64,000 nucleotides of DNA from Mucilaginibacter jinjuensis (GCF_028596025.1 NZ_CP117167.1:5456001-5520000), one strand, 5' to 3'. Positions 9,033 through 18,545 are shown, counted from the stretch's first letter. Made by a program: numbers and translations. Notes: generated by a model from the letters alone, not told the origin.

Positions 9033-9449
9033 TTATCTAAAATTCTCATTCACAAAATTCCTGGTATAGCTTCTGATCTGCTCACGCACTTCACGAAAAG
9101 CTTCCATTACCTGCTCTTCATTGCCTGTGGCCTTAGCCGGATCAGGAAAGTTATAGTGTAGCTTCACTGCCTTCGTGGGGAAATACGGGCAGCTTTCTTT
9201 GGCATTATCGCACACGGTTATTACATAATCGAAATCATTATCCATATACTCATTGATATTGTTTGAGGTATGAGCTGATATATCAATCCCGTCCCTTTTC
9301 ATAATTTCAATAGCGCGTGGGTTTACCCCGTGGGTTTCTATGCCGGCGCTGTATATCTCTGCCTTATCACCAGTAAAGGCTCTCAGGTAGCCTTCGGCAA
9401 TCTGGCTTCGGCAACTGTTGCCGGTACATAGTACCAATACTTTTTTCAT
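9033..9449 (-). CDS. arsC: Arsenate reductase, thioredoxin-coupled (LMW-PTP fold)
   Basis: This 138-residue protein has the P-loop CTGNSCRS (Cys8, Cys13, Arg14; CX5R) and two further cysteines at 80 and 87 (TVCDNAKESCPYFP). The spacing reproduces the three-Cys relay of the pI258-type ArsC (10/82/89), so it should reduce arsenate to arsenite using thioredoxin. It is the last gene of the arsR operon, 9 bp after a 41-codon ORF. No arsenite efflux gene is in the window, which is unusual for a stand-alone resistance operon; the pump may lie elsewhere. Confidence 0.93.
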   Translation of the reverse strand: MKKVLVLCTGNSCRSQIAEGYLRAFTGDKAEIYSAGIETHGVNPRAIEIMKRDGIDISAHTSNNINEYMDNDFDYVITVCDNAKESCPYFPTKAVKLHYNFPDPAKATGNEEQVMEAFREVREQIRSYTRNFVNENFR

Positions 9450-9458
9450 CTTATTTAT

Positions 9459-9584
9459 TTAAACGAATAACCATATAATGTTGATGATACAAAACTTGGC
9501 ATCCCAGCCAAATATGAGCTGCAATACCAGTACCGATGAGGTAATTATAACCGGCTTTTTGTATCTGATTAGCTTTGCCCGCAT
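9459..9584 (-). CDS. Small single-pass membrane protein (41 aa) inside the arsenic operon
   Basis: This short ORF starts at an ATG directly abutting the DUF6428 stop (TAAATG) and stops 9 bp before arsC. The product begins MRAKLIRYKKPVIITSSVLV, with a basic N-terminus, one hydrophobic segment of about 12 residues, a central FGWDAKF and a second hydrophobic tail ending IIWLFV. It fills the gap between two operon genes exactly, in the same direction, and has a positive-inside membrane profile. I recognise no family. Its function is unknown, and a membrane role linked to arsenic is inference only. Confidence 0.6.
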   Translation of the reverse strand: MRAKLIRYKKPVIITSSVLVLQLIFGWDAKFCIINIIWLFV

Positions 9585-10154
9585 TTAACAACAACCTGAA
9601 CCCGGTGTACAAGAACTACTGTTTGCGGCCAGGTTTACTAAAGCCACTTTAGGCTTAGCCTCAGCGGTAGCAGGCGCACAACACTCTTCACCCTTATCAT
9701 TGGTGCCGCAACTGCCTCCCCTGCTTATGGCTTTGCATTGTGTAAAATCGGGATTGAGATCGATGATCAGGTTTTCACCATCAACAATCACATCACCAGG
9801 GTACATCTGGCGGGTATCAAATTGCGAATTCCCAAATTCTATCTTTACCGTTGCCAATGGATTTAAGGGCAGTGCTTTTTCTACCAGCTGGATGATCGAC
9901 AATGCTTTATTAACCTGCATAGCACGGCTACCATCACTCTCGGCAGGTTCCCATAGTTGTACGATGATCTCGGTCCAGCTATTCATTTTACCGCCGCAAT
10001 CTACCGAGGTAATTGGCGCCTGCTTAATCTCGGTGATATGATACGAAGCATCTACCCAGGTATCAGATGCGTATTGAAATTGTAATGTAAGCCCCGGGTG
10101 TTGCAGTAGCTTTTCTTTAAAAGTCTGCCAGTTCATTAATTCGCCTGTATTCAT
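9585..10154 (-). CDS. DUF6428 family protein with Cys-rich tail
   Basis: This 189-residue cytosolic protein is of the type found between arsR and arsC in Bacteroidota. The N-terminal ~130 residues form the conserved domain (FQYASDTWVDASYHITEIKQ, VDCGGKMNSWTEIIVQLWEP). The C-terminal third is Cys-rich: CKAISRGGSCG, GEECCAPAT and a final SSCTPGSGCC. The paired cysteines could bind arsenite or another soft metal, but that is inference. It lies downstream of an ArsR operator copy (10167-10182) and directly upstream of the 41-codon ORF. Confidence 0.85.
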   Translation of the reverse strand: MNTGELMNWQTFKEKLLQHPGLTLQFQYASDTWVDASYHITEIKQAPITSVDCGGKMNSWTEIIVQLWEPAESDGSRAMQVNKALSIIQLVEKALPLNPLATVKIEFGNSQFDTRQMYPGDVIVDGENLIIDLNPDFTQCKAISRGGSCGTNDKGEECCAPATAEAKPKVALVNLAANSSSCTPGSGCC

Positions 10155-10166
10155 AGTCTTTTATTT

Positions 10167-10182
10167 ATTGCAATATTACGAT
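10167..10182 (-). promoter_or_regulatory. Predicted ArsR operator, copy 2
   Basis: ATTGCAATATTACGAT matches 15 of 16 positions of the site in front of arsR. It lies 13 bp before the DUF6428 start, in the arsR-DUF6428 gap, and contains a TAATATTG -7-like element on the minus strand. Confidence 0.65.
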
Positions 10183-10200
10183 TGATTTAATCAAAAAATT

Positions 10201-10530
10201 TTAACAACAGCCTGTTTCGCCTTTATACGATCCGAAGAATTCGCCTAACTGTGCCTGCAACAGCTTCCATGTTCTAGGTTCTATACAGTAACAGACTTTT
10301 ACGCCTTCAATTGTGCCTTGTATAATGCCTGCGTTCTTCAACTCTTTTAAGTGTTGTGAGATGGTTGCCTGCGCCAGGCCGAGCTCTTCTACCAAATCCC
10401 CACAAATACAGGCATTGGCTGCAATAATATGCTGCAGAATGGCAATGCGGGCCGGATGGGCAATAGCCTTCAGCAACAAGGCCAGCCTATTTTGCTCGTC
10501 AGAGAATATTTCTGTTTTGGTAGCTCCCAT
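10201..10530 (-). CDS. arsR: ArsR-family metalloregulatory repressor
   Basis: This 109-residue winged-helix repressor has the HTH around residues 46-66 (LVEELGLAQATISQHLKEL). Cysteine pairs occur at 41/43 (ACICGD), 80/82 (VCYCIE) and the C-terminus (GETGCC). Loss of DNA binding on arsenite capture by such cysteines is the family mechanism; which pairs act here is inference. It heads the operon with DUF6428 and arsC. A palindromic operator overlaps its own -7 element, indicating autoregulation. Confidence 0.92.
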   Translation of the reverse strand: MGATKTEIFSDEQNRLALLLKAIAHPARIAILQHIIAANACICGDLVEELGLAQATISQHLKELKNAGIIQGTIEGVKVCYCIEPRTWKLLQAQLGEFFGSYKGETGCC

Positions 10531-10533
10531 TGT

Positions 10534-10568
10534 ATCGCAATATTACGATTAATAAATTATTAAACAAA
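10534..10568 (-). promoter_or_regulatory. arsR: arsR promoter with overlapping ArsR operator
   Basis: The palindrome ATCGCAATATTACGAT (10534-10549; ATCG-N-AATATT-N-CGAT) overlaps TAATATTG (minus strand, 10538-10545), one mismatch from TAnnTTTG. A TTTG lies at 10565-10568 with a 19-bp spacer. A bound repressor would occlude the -7 element. The transcript would start almost at the ATG. Confidence 0.65.
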
Positions 10569-10590
10569 AAAACCTCAATAAATATTGAGG
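10566..10590 (-). terminator. Rho-independent terminator of the response regulator gene
   Basis: The 8-bp arms CCTCAATA (10573-10580) and TATTGAGG (10583-10590) are followed on the minus strand by TTTTTTTG. It lies just after the response regulator stop and abuts the arsR promoter. Confidence 0.75.
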
Positions 10591-10621
10591 TACTATATTT
10601 TATGCAGTTTAGCTGTGTTTA

Positions 10622-11041
10622 TTAAGCGTGCTTTTCTGCTTCGAACAGCTCGCGGATCTTATCGATGTTCAACGGCTTCGAAATAAAATCTTTTACCAGG
10701 CTATATGATTTTGCCTTATTAATATCGTTGCTGAATACCGATGAAGAGATGATAAAGATCTTCGATTTACCTTCAGGATCAATGTTTAATCTTTTGTACT
10801 CATCCAAAAACTCCCAGCCGTTCATTAAGGGCATATTAATGTCAAGCAGGATATAATCTGGTAGATTATCTGCTCCACTTGCCTGCATCTTCAGCAGTTC
10901 ATCAATAGCAAACTTCCCATTAAGGCAAGCCTTTATTTCGCTGCTGACTAATGCCTTCTTAATCAGTTTAATAGAGATAAAGTTGTTTATCTCATCATCG
11001 TCAACAAGCAAAATACTAACGGAACGGGGATTATTACTCAT
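10622..11041 (-). CDS. Single-domain response regulator
   Basis: This is a receiver-only protein of 139 residues when started at the Met at 11041 (MSNNPRSVSILLVDDDEINN); the longer frame adds 24 non-conserved residues. It shows acidic pocket residues VDDDE, phospho-acceptor Asp in YILLDINMPLMNGWEFL, a Ser/Thr switch in IFIISSSVF and the Lys in FISKPLN. There is no output domain, so it would act by protein contact in a phosphorelay or in motility/adhesion control. No kinase is adjacent. Confidence 0.9.
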   Translation of the reverse strand: MSNNPRSVSILLVDDDEINNFISIKLIKKALVSSEIKACLNGKFAIDELLKMQASGADNLPDYILLDINMPLMNGWEFLDEYKRLNIDPEGKSKIFIISSSVFSNDINKAKSYSLVKDFISKPLNIDKIRELFEAEKHA

Positions 11042-11094
11042 ATAGATGTTTATACGCCAATAGCAAATAAAAGGTTTTATTATCAAATGTGATA

Positions 11095-11130
11095 AATAAA
11101 AAACCCGGAACAAATTTTTATTCCGGGTTT
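11095..11130 (-). terminator. Terminator of the YceI gene
   Basis: The arms AAACCCGGAA (11101-11110) and TTCCGGGTTT (11121-11130) are followed on the minus strand by TTTATTTATC after the stem. It sits 28 bp past the YceI stop. Confidence 0.8.
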
Positions 11131-11157
11131 TTGCATAAAATCTTATTTTTTAGCTAA

Positions 11158-11754
11158 TTATTTTTGAGCTACAAGGGTAATGTCTAAGATGAAGTTGTCT
11201 TCAATAGCTTTGTCACCAATGCTTTCGAAGAAGCTTTTAGAACCGTATTTAACATTGTATTTAGCACGGTCGATAGCTACACCTTTAGCAGTTGCAGTTA
11301 AAGTGTTACCGCTGATAGTATAATTAACAGGGAAAGTTACCGGGTTAGTTGTGCCTTTGATAGTTAAGTTACCGGTTACGTTTGCAACACCGTTACCAGC
11401 AGGGGTAATTTTAGTAGCTACAAATGTTGCAGTTGGATATTTATCTACACCAAAGAAATCGTCAGATTTTAAGTGGCCAACCAGTTTTGCATTGTAATCA
11501 GCGTCAGTTAAGTCGGTGTTAGCAATGGTTTTCATATCGATAGTAAAAGTACCGCTTACTGGTGCTTTACCATTGGTTACAACGTTACCGTCTGATACTT
11601 TGATGGTACCGTGATGCTCGCCACCGATTTTTTTACCTGTCCACTCGATTTTGCTTTTTTGAGTGTCTACTTTATAAGTTTCGTTTTTAGCTGCTGTAAA
11701 AGCAAACATGCTTGTTACTACTAAGGCTGCAGCGATTGATTTAAGTGCTTTCAT
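11158..11754 (-). CDS. YceI family periplasmic lipid-binding-like protein
   Basis: The start chosen is the Met at 11754 (MKALKSIAAALVVTSMFAFT), which gives a 198-residue precursor with a signal peptide. The mature protein shows the YceI core: YKVDTQKSKIEWTGKKIGGEHHGTIKV, GTFTIDMKTI, HLKSDDFFGVDKYPTATFV, VTGNLTIKGTTNPVTFPV. These proteins form an extended lipocalin-like barrel binding polyisoprenoids or amphiphiles in the periplasm. It is a single-gene unit with its own promoter and terminator. Confidence 0.93.
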   Translation of the reverse strand: MKALKSIAAALVVTSMFAFTAAKNETYKVDTQKSKIEWTGKKIGGEHHGTIKVSDGNVVTNGKAPVSGTFTIDMKTIANTDLTDADYNAKLVGHLKSDDFFGVDKYPTATFVATKITPAGNGVANVTGNLTIKGTTNPVTFPVNYTISGNTLTATAKGVAIDRAKYNVKYGSKSFFESIGDKAIEDNFILDITLVAQK

Positions 11755-11781
11755 TTTTTCTTCTGTTTCAAAATTGTGACA

Positions 11782-11789
11782 CAAAGGTA
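11782..11789 (-). promoter_or_regulatory. -7 element of the YceI gene
   Basis: The minus-strand TACCTTTG is an exact match, 28 bp before the start at 11754. A GTTG at about 11809-11812 with a 19-bp spacer would serve as -33 element. Confidence 0.6.
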
Positions 11790-11884
11790 ATTCAAAAAAT
11801 AGATGTTACAACATGTATTATTATTTTTTGCTTTTTGCTGACAATTGGCCGGAAGATTGGTTATTACCAGGGAGAAAAATACTT

Positions 11885-13453
11885 ATGAGAAAGATACTGG
11901 TATTACTGATATTAAATTGCGGTGTTTATTTTGCACACGCGCAACCCAAAACACCTGCACAATTATACGGCGAATTATTTAATGCCGTGCAAATGCAGAA
12001 AATATATCCTGACGGCAAAACCTTCCCCGATGCCTCACCGCGCCGGGCACCCGAAAAGATCATGAAGGATTATATGGCTCAAAAGGATAAGCCTGACTTT
12101 AACCTTGATGCCTTTGTAAAGCAAAATTTCAATGCACCTGCTACCAACAGCACACCTTTTAAAAGCGACGTTAACGCTGGCATTCGCAAACATATAGATA
12201 CGCTGTGGACTGTTTTGCAGCGCGTAGCCGACACCGTTAAAGGAACTTCATTAATCCCCCTGCCCCACTCGTATGTGGTACCTGGCGGGCGTTTCCGTGA
12301 AGTTTATTACTGGGACTCATACTTTACCATGCTGGGATTGGCACAAAGCCATCGGTACAAGGTAGTTGAAGATGAGGTTAAAAACTTCGCTTACTTAATT
12401 GATACTTACGGGCACATCCCTAACGGTAACCGTACTTATTACCTCAGCCGTTCTCAACCTCCGTTTTTTGCGTTAATGGTGGAATTGCTGGCAAAAATTA
12501 AAGACCAGAAAGCACTGGTTACTTATCAGCCCGAATTATTAAAAGAATACCAATATTTTATGCATGGAGGCGATGCATTAAAACCCGGCAATGCAACCGA
12601 GCACATTGTACGCCTCGATGATGGCAGCTTACTTAACCGTTACTACGATGCAAGCGATCAACCCCGTGAGGAATCTTATCGTGAAGATGTACTGGAATCT
12701 AAAAAAAGCGAGCAGAAACCGGCCGACCTTTACCGTAACATGCGTGCAGCGGCCGAGTCGGGCTGGGATTTTAGCAGCAGGTGGCTGGCCGATGGAAAGA
12801 ACCTGTACACTATTCAAACTACCAATTTAGTCCCTGTTGATTTAAACTGTTTGATGTACCACCTCGAAACTGTAATTGCCAAATCGTACCAGTTAAAGGG
12901 TAATAAAAAGTCGGCTGCACTATATATGGCTAAAGCTTATAAACGTAAGGCTGCGCTTAACAAATACTGTTGGGATAACACCACAAATTGTTATGTAGAT
13001 TATAACTGGAAACGCAAAGCCCAATCACCATTAATTAATATTTCGACTACTTTCCCGCTGTATTTTGCTATGGCAGATATGGATCAGGCACTAAAAGTTA
13101 CAGCGCTGGTCAATAATAAATTTTTGCAGGCAGGCGGCGTGTCAACAACTCTCCTTAAAACCGGCCAGCAATGGGACCGACCAAATGGCTGGGCGCCTTT
13201 ACAGTACATTACCATTATGGGCTTAAAGAATTATCACCAGGATAGCCTCGCCAATGTTATTGCCCTGCGATGGATCAAGGTAAACACTACCGGCTTTAAA
13301 CAAACTGGCAAACTATTGGAGAAATATGATCTGGAAAGCCACGGTGCTATTGCCGGCGGCGGAGAGTATCCGTTACAAGATGGCTTCGGCTGGACTAATG
13401 GCGTTTTGCTGAAGCTGATGAATGATTATGGGGTGGAGGGAGAAAAAAGATAA
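11885..13453 (+). CDS. treA: Periplasmic trehalase (GH37)
   Basis: The start is the Met at 11885, where MRKILVLLILNCGVYFAHAQ forms a signal peptide; the mature enzyme has about 500 residues. Both GH37 signatures are present: PGGRFREVYYWDSYF (about residues 133-147) and QWDRPNGWAP (about 428-437). The catalytic acid Asp in ESGWDFSSRW and the Glu near DLESHGAIAGGGEYPLQDGFGWTNGV are also seen. It hydrolyses trehalose to two glucose molecules outside the cytoplasm. It is divergent from YceI and convergent with gcvP. No sugar transporter is adjacent. Confidence 0.95.
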   Translation: MRKILVLLILNCGVYFAHAQPKTPAQLYGELFNAVQMQKIYPDGKTFPDASPRRAPEKIMKDYMAQKDKPDFNLDAFVKQNFNAPATNSTPFKSDVNAGIRKHIDTLWTVLQRVADTVKGTSLIPLPHSYVVPGGRFREVYYWDSYFTMLGLAQSHRYKVVEDEVKNFAYLIDTYGHIPNGNRTYYLSRSQPPFFALMVELLAKIKDQKALVTYQPELLKEYQYFMHGGDALKPGNATEHIVRLDDGSLLNRYYDASDQPREESYREDVLESKKSEQKPADLYRNMRAAAESGWDFSSRWLADGKNLYTIQTTNLVPVDLNCLMYHLETVIAKSYQLKGNKKSAALYMAKAYKRKAALNKYCWDNTTNCYVDYNWKRKAQSPLINISTTFPLYFAMADMDQALKVTALVNNKFLQAGGVSTTLLKTGQQWDRPNGWAPLQYITIMGLKNYHQDSLANVIALRWIKVNTTGFKQTGKLLEKYDLESHGAIAGGGEYPLQDGFGWTNGVLLKLMNDYGVEGEKR

Positions 13454-13457
13454 AGTC

Positions 13458-13626
13458 TTGAATCAGAATTTACTGAATTAAGGAATTAACAGAATGTAGG
13501 TTATTGAAATAGGTACGCAGGCATTCCGAAAATTCTATAATTCAGTAAATTCTGGTTCAAAAACAAAAAGCCGGAATGCTTTTAACATTCCGGCAATTCC
13601 TGAATTCTATAAATTCTGGTTCAAGA
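13458..13626. repeat. Intergenic inverted/direct repeat of the GAATTC..TTCAA type
   Basis: A 22-bp arm at 13458-13479 (TTGAATCAGAATTTACTG...) has an inverted partner at 13539-13560 with one mismatch. A third related segment ends at 13626 (AAATTCTGGTTCAAG). The structure lies between the convergent trehalase and gcvP genes and encloses the gcvP terminator hairpin. Confidence 0.7.
13563..13594 (-). terminator. Terminator of gcvP
   Basis: The arms GCCGGAATG (13570-13578) and CATTCCGGC (13586-13594) are followed on the minus strand by TTTTTGTTTTTG. Confidence 0.75.
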
Positions 13627-13637
13627 AAATTCTATTC

Positions 13638-16547
13638 TCAAGTACCAAATTCTGGTGTAGTAATTTCACTTTCTTCAAACTCATAATCCGTTAACGGAGG
13701 GCATGAGCAAATTAAGGTACGATCGCCATAAGTATCGTTTACACGACCAACTGACGGCCAGAATTTGTATTGCGCCACATAAGGCAGCGGGAAAGCTGCT
13801 TTTTGGCGGGTATATGGGTGCTCCCACTCGTTGGCTGTAATTACAGCTGCGGTGTGCGGTGCATTTTTTAATGGGTTATCTGTTTTATCAGAAATACCTT
13901 TTTCTACACTGTCAATCTCGTAACGGATGGCAATCATGGCATCGCAGAAACGGTCAAGCTCGTGTTTAGGCTCAGATTCGGTTGGCTCAACCATTACCGT
14001 ACCCGCAACCGGGAATGAAACTGTTGGTGCGTGGAAACCATAATCCATTAAACGTTTGGCGATATCAGTAACCTCAACGCCAAAGTTTTTAAATGAACGG
14101 CAATCTAAGATCATCTCGTGTGCACAACGGCCGTTAGCGCCGGTGTAAAGCACAGGATAATGAGCCTCCAGACGCGATTTAATATAGTTAGCATTCAGGA
14201 TAGCATATTTGGTAGCGTTGGTTAAACCTTCGCTGCCCATCATGGCTATGTAAGCATGAGAGATGATGAGGATAGATGCAGAACCCCAAGGCGCTGCAGA
14301 TACAGCTGGGATAGATTTTCCTTTATCAATATCAACCACAGCATGGCCTGGTAAGTAAGGCACTAAGTGAGCTGCTACGCCAATTGGGCCCATGCCTGGG
14401 CCACCGCCACCGTGAGGGATACAGAAGGTTTTGTGCAAATTTAAGTGGCAAACGTCGGCACCGATATTGGCAGGACTGGTTAGGCCTACCTGTGCGTTCA
14501 TGTTGGCACCATCCATATAAACCTGACCACCGTTAGCGTGGATAATTTCGCAGATCTCGATGATAGATTCTTCGAACACACCGTGGGTTGATGGGTAAGT
14601 TACCATCAAACATGATAGTTCGTTTTTGTATTGCTCAGCGCGGGCTTTTAAATCAGCCACGTCGATATTACCTAACTCATCACATTTAACAACCACGATC
14701 TTCATACCAGCCATTGCTGCCGAAGCCGGGTTAGTACCGTGTGCAGATGAAGGGATCAGCGCAATGTTACGGTGGCTATCGCCCTTATCGTTATGATAAG
14801 CACGGATAACCATTAAACCTGCGTACTCGCCTTGTGCACCAGCATTTGGCTGTAAGCTCATGGCTGCAAAGCCGGTAATTTCACTTAACCAATCGTTCAG
14901 TTCGCTAAAGATCTGCATGTAGCCGCCAACCTGGTCAGTTGGTGCAAAGGGGTGCATTTTGCTGAACTCGGCCCAGGTAACAGGCACCATTTCGGTAGTA
15001 GCATTCAGTTTCATAGTACATGAACCCAAGGCAATCATCGAGTGGCATAATGAAAGATCTTTTGCCTCCAGCGATTTAATATAACGCAGCATTTCATGTT
15101 CTGAATGATGCGAGTTGAAGATTGGGTGGGTTAAGATCTCGCCTGTACGTTGCAGTTCAGTTGGGATCACAGTTTCGATGCTGCCTTTCAGTTCGTCGAA
15201 AGTTACATCGTTAATGGTTTTGCCTTTAACCTTAGCAAAGAAACGAACAATGGTTTCGATATCCTGCACGCTGGTAGTTTCATCTAAAGAGATGGTTACT
15301 ACTGAACCTTTGTAGTGCAGGTTCATTTCGTTGTTCAACGCCTCGCCATGCAGTGGACCAGCTAAATGACCTAACTCAAATTTAAGGGTATCGAAGTAAG
15401 TATCGTTTAACTGCTCATAACCCAATTGTTTTAATGACTCGGCCAGTAAAACGCTTAAACCGTGGATACGCTCGGCAATTAACTTAATGCCTTGCGGGCC
15501 ATGATACACGGCATACATACCAGCCATAATAGCCAATAATGCCTGCGCGGTACAAATATTTGAAGTTGCCTTATCGCGGCGGATGTGCTGCTCGCGGGTT
15601 TGCAAAGCCATACGCAATGCGTAGTTGCCCGCACTATCGATAGTTACGCCGATAATACGGCCTGGGATAGAGCGTTTGTATTCTTCCTTGGTAGCAAAAA
15701 ACGCAGCGTGCGGGCCGCCAAAGCCCATTGGCACGCCAAAGCGTTGCGAAGTACCAACCACAATATCAGCACCCCATTGTCCCGGTGGCGTTAATAGTAC
15801 CAAACTCATTAAGTCGGCTACTACTGTAAGTTTTATATTTTTTTGATGTGCTGCGTTGGCGAAATCAGTGTAGTTGTAAACTTGTCCGTCACCTGCAGGG
15901 TATTGAACTATGGCACCAAACATTTGGTCGGTTAGTTCAACCGTGCGGTGATCTCCAATTTGTAATTGGATACCGTAAGGCTCAGAACGTGTTTTTAAAA
16001 TATCGATAGTTTGCGGGAACACATCTTCAGAAACGAAGAAAATGTTGGCTGCCGAATTTTTACGCAAGCTGTATTGCATAAACATAGCCTCGGCGGCTGC
16101 AGTACCTTCATCCAGTAAAGATGCATTGGCAATTTCCATTCCGGTTAAATCAATAACCATCGTTTGGAAGTTTAACAAAGCCTGTAAACGGCCTTGTGCA
16201 ATTTCGGCCTGGTATGGCGTGTATTGGGTGTACCATCCTGGATTCTCCAAGATATTGCGCTGAATAACGCCCGGTACAATTACATCATAATAACCCTGGC
16301 CGATGTACGATTTAAACACCTTGTTTTTTGAAGCGGTTTGCTTTAGGGTGTTCAGGTAATCAAACTCACTTTTTGCTGCGGGCAGGTTAAGCGGTTTCTT
16401 TAACCTGATCTTGGCAGGCACGGTTTGCTCAATGAGCTGGTCTAATGAATCGGCCTTTACAGTTTTCAGCATTTTAGCTGTGTCTGTTTCGTTAGGCGCG
16501 ATGTGTCTGGCTTGAAATTTTTCCTGGTAATTGATATTGATACTCAT
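13638..16547 (-). CDS. gcvP: Glycine dehydrogenase (decarboxylating), P-protein
   Basis: This 969-residue full-length fused P-protein has both halves in one chain. The N-terminal half carries [40 protein letters not shown]. The C-terminal half carries the PLP site [19 protein letters not shown], with the Schiff-base Lys near residue 706. It decarboxylates glycine and passes the aminomethyl group to the lipoyl H-protein in the glycine cleavage system. gcvT and gcvH are not in the window. It has its own promoter and terminator. Confidence 0.98.
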   Translation of the reverse strand: MSININYQEKFQARHIAPNETDTAKMLKTVKADSLDQLIEQTVPAKIRLKKPLNLPAAKSEFDYLNTLKQTASKNKVFKSYIGQGYYDVIVPGVIQRNILENPGWYTQYTPYQAEIAQGRLQALLNFQTMVIDLTGMEIANASLLDEGTAAAEAMFMQYSLRKNSAANIFFVSEDVFPQTIDILKTRSEPYGIQLQIGDHRTVELTDQMFGAIVQYPAGDGQVYNYTDFANAAHQKNIKLTVVADLMSLVLLTPPGQWGADIVVGTSQRFGVPMGFGGPHAAFFATKEEYKRSIPGRIIGVTIDSAGNYALRMALQTREQHIRRDKATSNICTAQALLAIMAGMYAVYHGPQGIKLIAERIHGLSVLLAESLKQLGYEQLNDTYFDTLKFELGHLAGPLHGEALNNEMNLHYKGSVVTISLDETTSVQDIETIVRFFAKVKGKTINDVTFDELKGSIETVIPTELQRTGEILTHPIFNSHHSEHEMLRYIKSLEAKDLSLCHSMIALGSCTMKLNATTEMVPVTWAEFSKMHPFAPTDQVGGYMQIFSELNDWLSEITGFAAMSLQPNAGAQGEYAGLMVIRAYHNDKGDSHRNIALIPSSAHGTNPASAAMAGMKIVVVKCDELGNIDVADLKARAEQYKNELSCLMVTYPSTHGVFEESIIEICEIIHANGGQVYMDGANMNAQVGLTSPANIGADVCHLNLHKTFCIPHGGGGPGMGPIGVAAHLVPYLPGHAVVDIDKGKSIPAVSAAPWGSASILIISHAYIAMMGSEGLTNATKYAILNANYIKSRLEAHYPVLYTGANGRCAHEMILDCRSFKNFGVEVTDIAKRLMDYGFHAPTVSFPVAGTVMVEPTESEPKHELDRFCDAMIAIRYEIDSVEKGISDKTDNPLKNAPHTAAVITANEWEHPYTRQKAAFPLPYVAQYKFWPSVGRVNDTYGDRTLICSCPPLTDYEFEESEITTPEFGT

Positions 16548-16575
16548 GTACAGAACCCCTCACGTTTTAATGCCG

Positions 16576-16607
16576 CAAAGGTAAGATTTTAACACTTGAG
16601 TAACAAT
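16576..16607 (-). promoter_or_regulatory. gcvP: gcvP promoter
   Basis: The minus-strand TACCTTTG (16576-16583) with ATTG at 16604-16607 and a 20-bp spacer fits the Bacteroidota promoter pattern. It lies 28 bp before the ATG. No glycine riboswitch fold was recognised in this short leader. Confidence 0.65.
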
Positions 16608-16698
16608 GAGGTAAAGCAATACTTACAATAGAATTGACATTAATATTAGACCCCAAAAACGACAGATTTTGTAGAGTATGGGCCATTTTAGCCCATAT

Positions 16699-17460
16699 TT
16701 AGATCGTCCCTACGGTACCAACCTCTTCCCCATCAGACGGGATACTTGATAATCGCTGCAAATACATCTGTATTGTATTCTCCAAACCAAAATATAAAGC
16801 ATCGCTGATGAGTGCGTGGCCTATGCTTACTTCCAGTAGGCCGGGTACATTTTCGGCAAAGTATTTCAGGTTATTCAGGTCGAGGTCGTGGCCTGCATTT
16901 AAGCCTAATCCTACTTCCTGCGCTTTTTTGGCAGCAAGGATGTAAGGAGCAGCAGCCAGTTCATGCCCTTGTGCATAATGGATGGCATACCCTTCGGTGT
17001 AAAGCTCTACCCTGTCGGTACCGGTTTCAGCAGCGGCTTCAACCATTTCGGCAATAGGGTCAACAAATAAAGATACACGGATCCCGGCATCTTTAAAGCG
17101 TTTCACCATATCGGTTAGGTAAGCTTTATTGGTAATGGTATCCCAACCGTGGTTTGAGGTTAGCTGGCCTAAAGCATCGGGCACTAAGGTTACCTGGTGG
17201 GGTTTGTTGGCCAGTACCAGTTCCACAAATTTATCTTCGTCGCAATTGCCTTCAATATTAAACTCGGTAGTTAAAATCTGTTTCAGTGCGTAAACATCAG
17301 CATAACGGATGTGGCGCTCATCAGGACGAGGGTGTACGGTGATGCCCTGTGCGCCGAAAGCTTCACAATCTTTAGCAACCTGGATCAGATCGGGATTGTT
17401 GCCGCCTCTTGAATTACGCAGCGTAGCTATTTTATTGATATTAACAGATAATCGGGTCAT
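16699..17460 (-). CDS. pdxJ: Pyridoxine 5'-phosphate synthase
   Basis: The protein is taken from the Met at 17460 ([20 protein letters not shown]), giving 253 residues, the usual family size; the 12 upstream residues are not family-like. Conserved segments are [61 protein letters not shown] and [12 protein letters not shown]. PdxJ condenses 1-deoxyxylulose 5-phosphate with 3-amino-2-oxopropyl phosphate in DXP-dependent vitamin B6 synthesis. It is divergent from the downstream deacetylase-like gene. Confidence 0.97.
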   Translation of the reverse strand: MTRLSVNINKIATLRNSRGGNNPDLIQVAKDCEAFGAQGITVHPRPDERHIRYADVYALKQILTTEFNIEGNCDEDKFVELVLANKPHQVTLVPDALGQLTSNHGWDTITNKAYLTDMVKRFKDAGIRVSLFVDPIAEMVEAAAETGTDRVELYTEGYAIHYAQGHELAAAPYILAAKKAQEVGLGLNAGHDLDLNNLKYFAENVPGLLEVSIGHALISDALYFGLENTIQMYLQRLSSIPSDGEEVGTVGTI

Positions 17461-17561
17461 TGTTGTAATATTGAAGTACGGAGGTAAATATCTCACAACA
17501 GTTTAACAACGCAAACATTTTTCTGATTATTTTATTTTGAAATATTGCTGATCCGCTATTT

Positions 17562-18545
17562 ATGAAATTCAGATTACTCACCCTCTTCTTATTGTTATAC
17601 ACTTTGCAGGCCGGTGCGCAAGCCCGTTACACGCAGATCAAAGACTATAAAGTTTACTTCGGCTGGGCACACCACGCCCCGCAGGATTGGATGGTGATCC
17701 GCAAGTTTACCGACCGCAACAAAAGCTATTACCTGCTGGTAAACCCCCAAACGCTTGAAACCAAGATTGACGACAGCAGTTTTTACCAGGTAAAACCAAT
17801 GAGTGTGGATGAAGCCAAAAATTACTTCCGCACCACTCCTTACCAAAAAGCATTACGCAAGGCCGAAAGCGCATCCATTATGATCCAGGATGCCGGGATA
17901 GAACGCGGCCTGCCTAAAGAAACCGGCATCAGTTTAACCGCAGATCTTTGCCCATCGCACAAACCTTTAGACCGCCGCATTTTTACCGATATCTTCAACG
18001 AGTTTAAAAAAGTAGAACAACCTGTACCGGTTGCCTTATCTGTAACCGGACTCTGGATGAACACGCACCATGCAGACCTGGCCTGGCTCAAAGAAATGCA
18101 GGCTAAGCATGAAATTTATATCACCTGGATCAATCACTCCTACAACCATCGCGTAAGCAAAAGCGCACCATTGAAAGAAAATTTTCTATTAGAACCAGGC
18201 ACCAACATTAACTACGAAGTTTTAGAAACCGAAAAAGATATGTTGTCAAACGGTCTGTTACCATCTGTTTTCTTCCGGTTCCCGGGATTAGTGTCTGATC
18301 AGAAACTGGTTTTCAGCATCACCGATTTTGGGCTGATCCCAATCGGTACCGATGCCTGGCTGGCCAAAGGGCAGAAACCACAGGCCGGAAGCATTGTACT
18401 GATCCATGGTAACGGAAATGAACCTGTAGGTGTAAATGACTTTATCAAACTGCTGCAATCAGAAACAAAATCTATCGCCAATAAGCAGTGGTTATTATAT
18501 GATCTGCGGGAGAGTGTTGATGAGGAGTTTGAGGGAGGCAATTAA
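17562..18545 (+). CDS. Secreted polysaccharide-deacetylase-like protein
   Basis: This 327-residue protein has a signal peptide (MKFRLLTLFLLLYTLQAGAQ). From about residue 125 a NodB-like core appears: SLTADLCPSHKP (the metal-Asp position), WINHSYNHR (the HxxxH pair) and FFRFPGLVSD (the catalytic Arg/Pro motif). The first 100 residues resemble no known domain. Family members deacetylate N-acetylglucosamine polymers or related substrates in the periplasm. The first motif is LTADLC rather than the usual TFDDG, so activity should be treated as probable, not certain. Confidence 0.8.
   Translation: MKFRLLTLFLLLYTLQAGAQARYTQIKDYKVYFGWAHHAPQDWMVIRKFTDRNKSYYLLVNPQTLETKIDDSSFYQVKPMSVDEAKNYFRTTPYQKALRKAESASIMIQDAGIERGLPKETGISLTADLCPSHKPLDRRIFTDIFNEFKKVEQPVPVALSVTGLWMNTHHADLAWLKEMQAKHEIYITWINHSYNHRVSKSAPLKENFLLEPGTNINYEVLETEKDMLSNGLLPSVFFRFPGLVSDQKLVFSITDFGLIPIGTDAWLAKGQKPQAGSIVLIHGNGNEPVGVNDFIKLLQSETKSIANKQWLLYDLRESVDEEFEGGN

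Noticed and set aside
16548-16698. Glycine riboswitch before gcvP
   Set aside because: The leader from the predicted promoter to the start is under 30 nt, too short for the aptamer.
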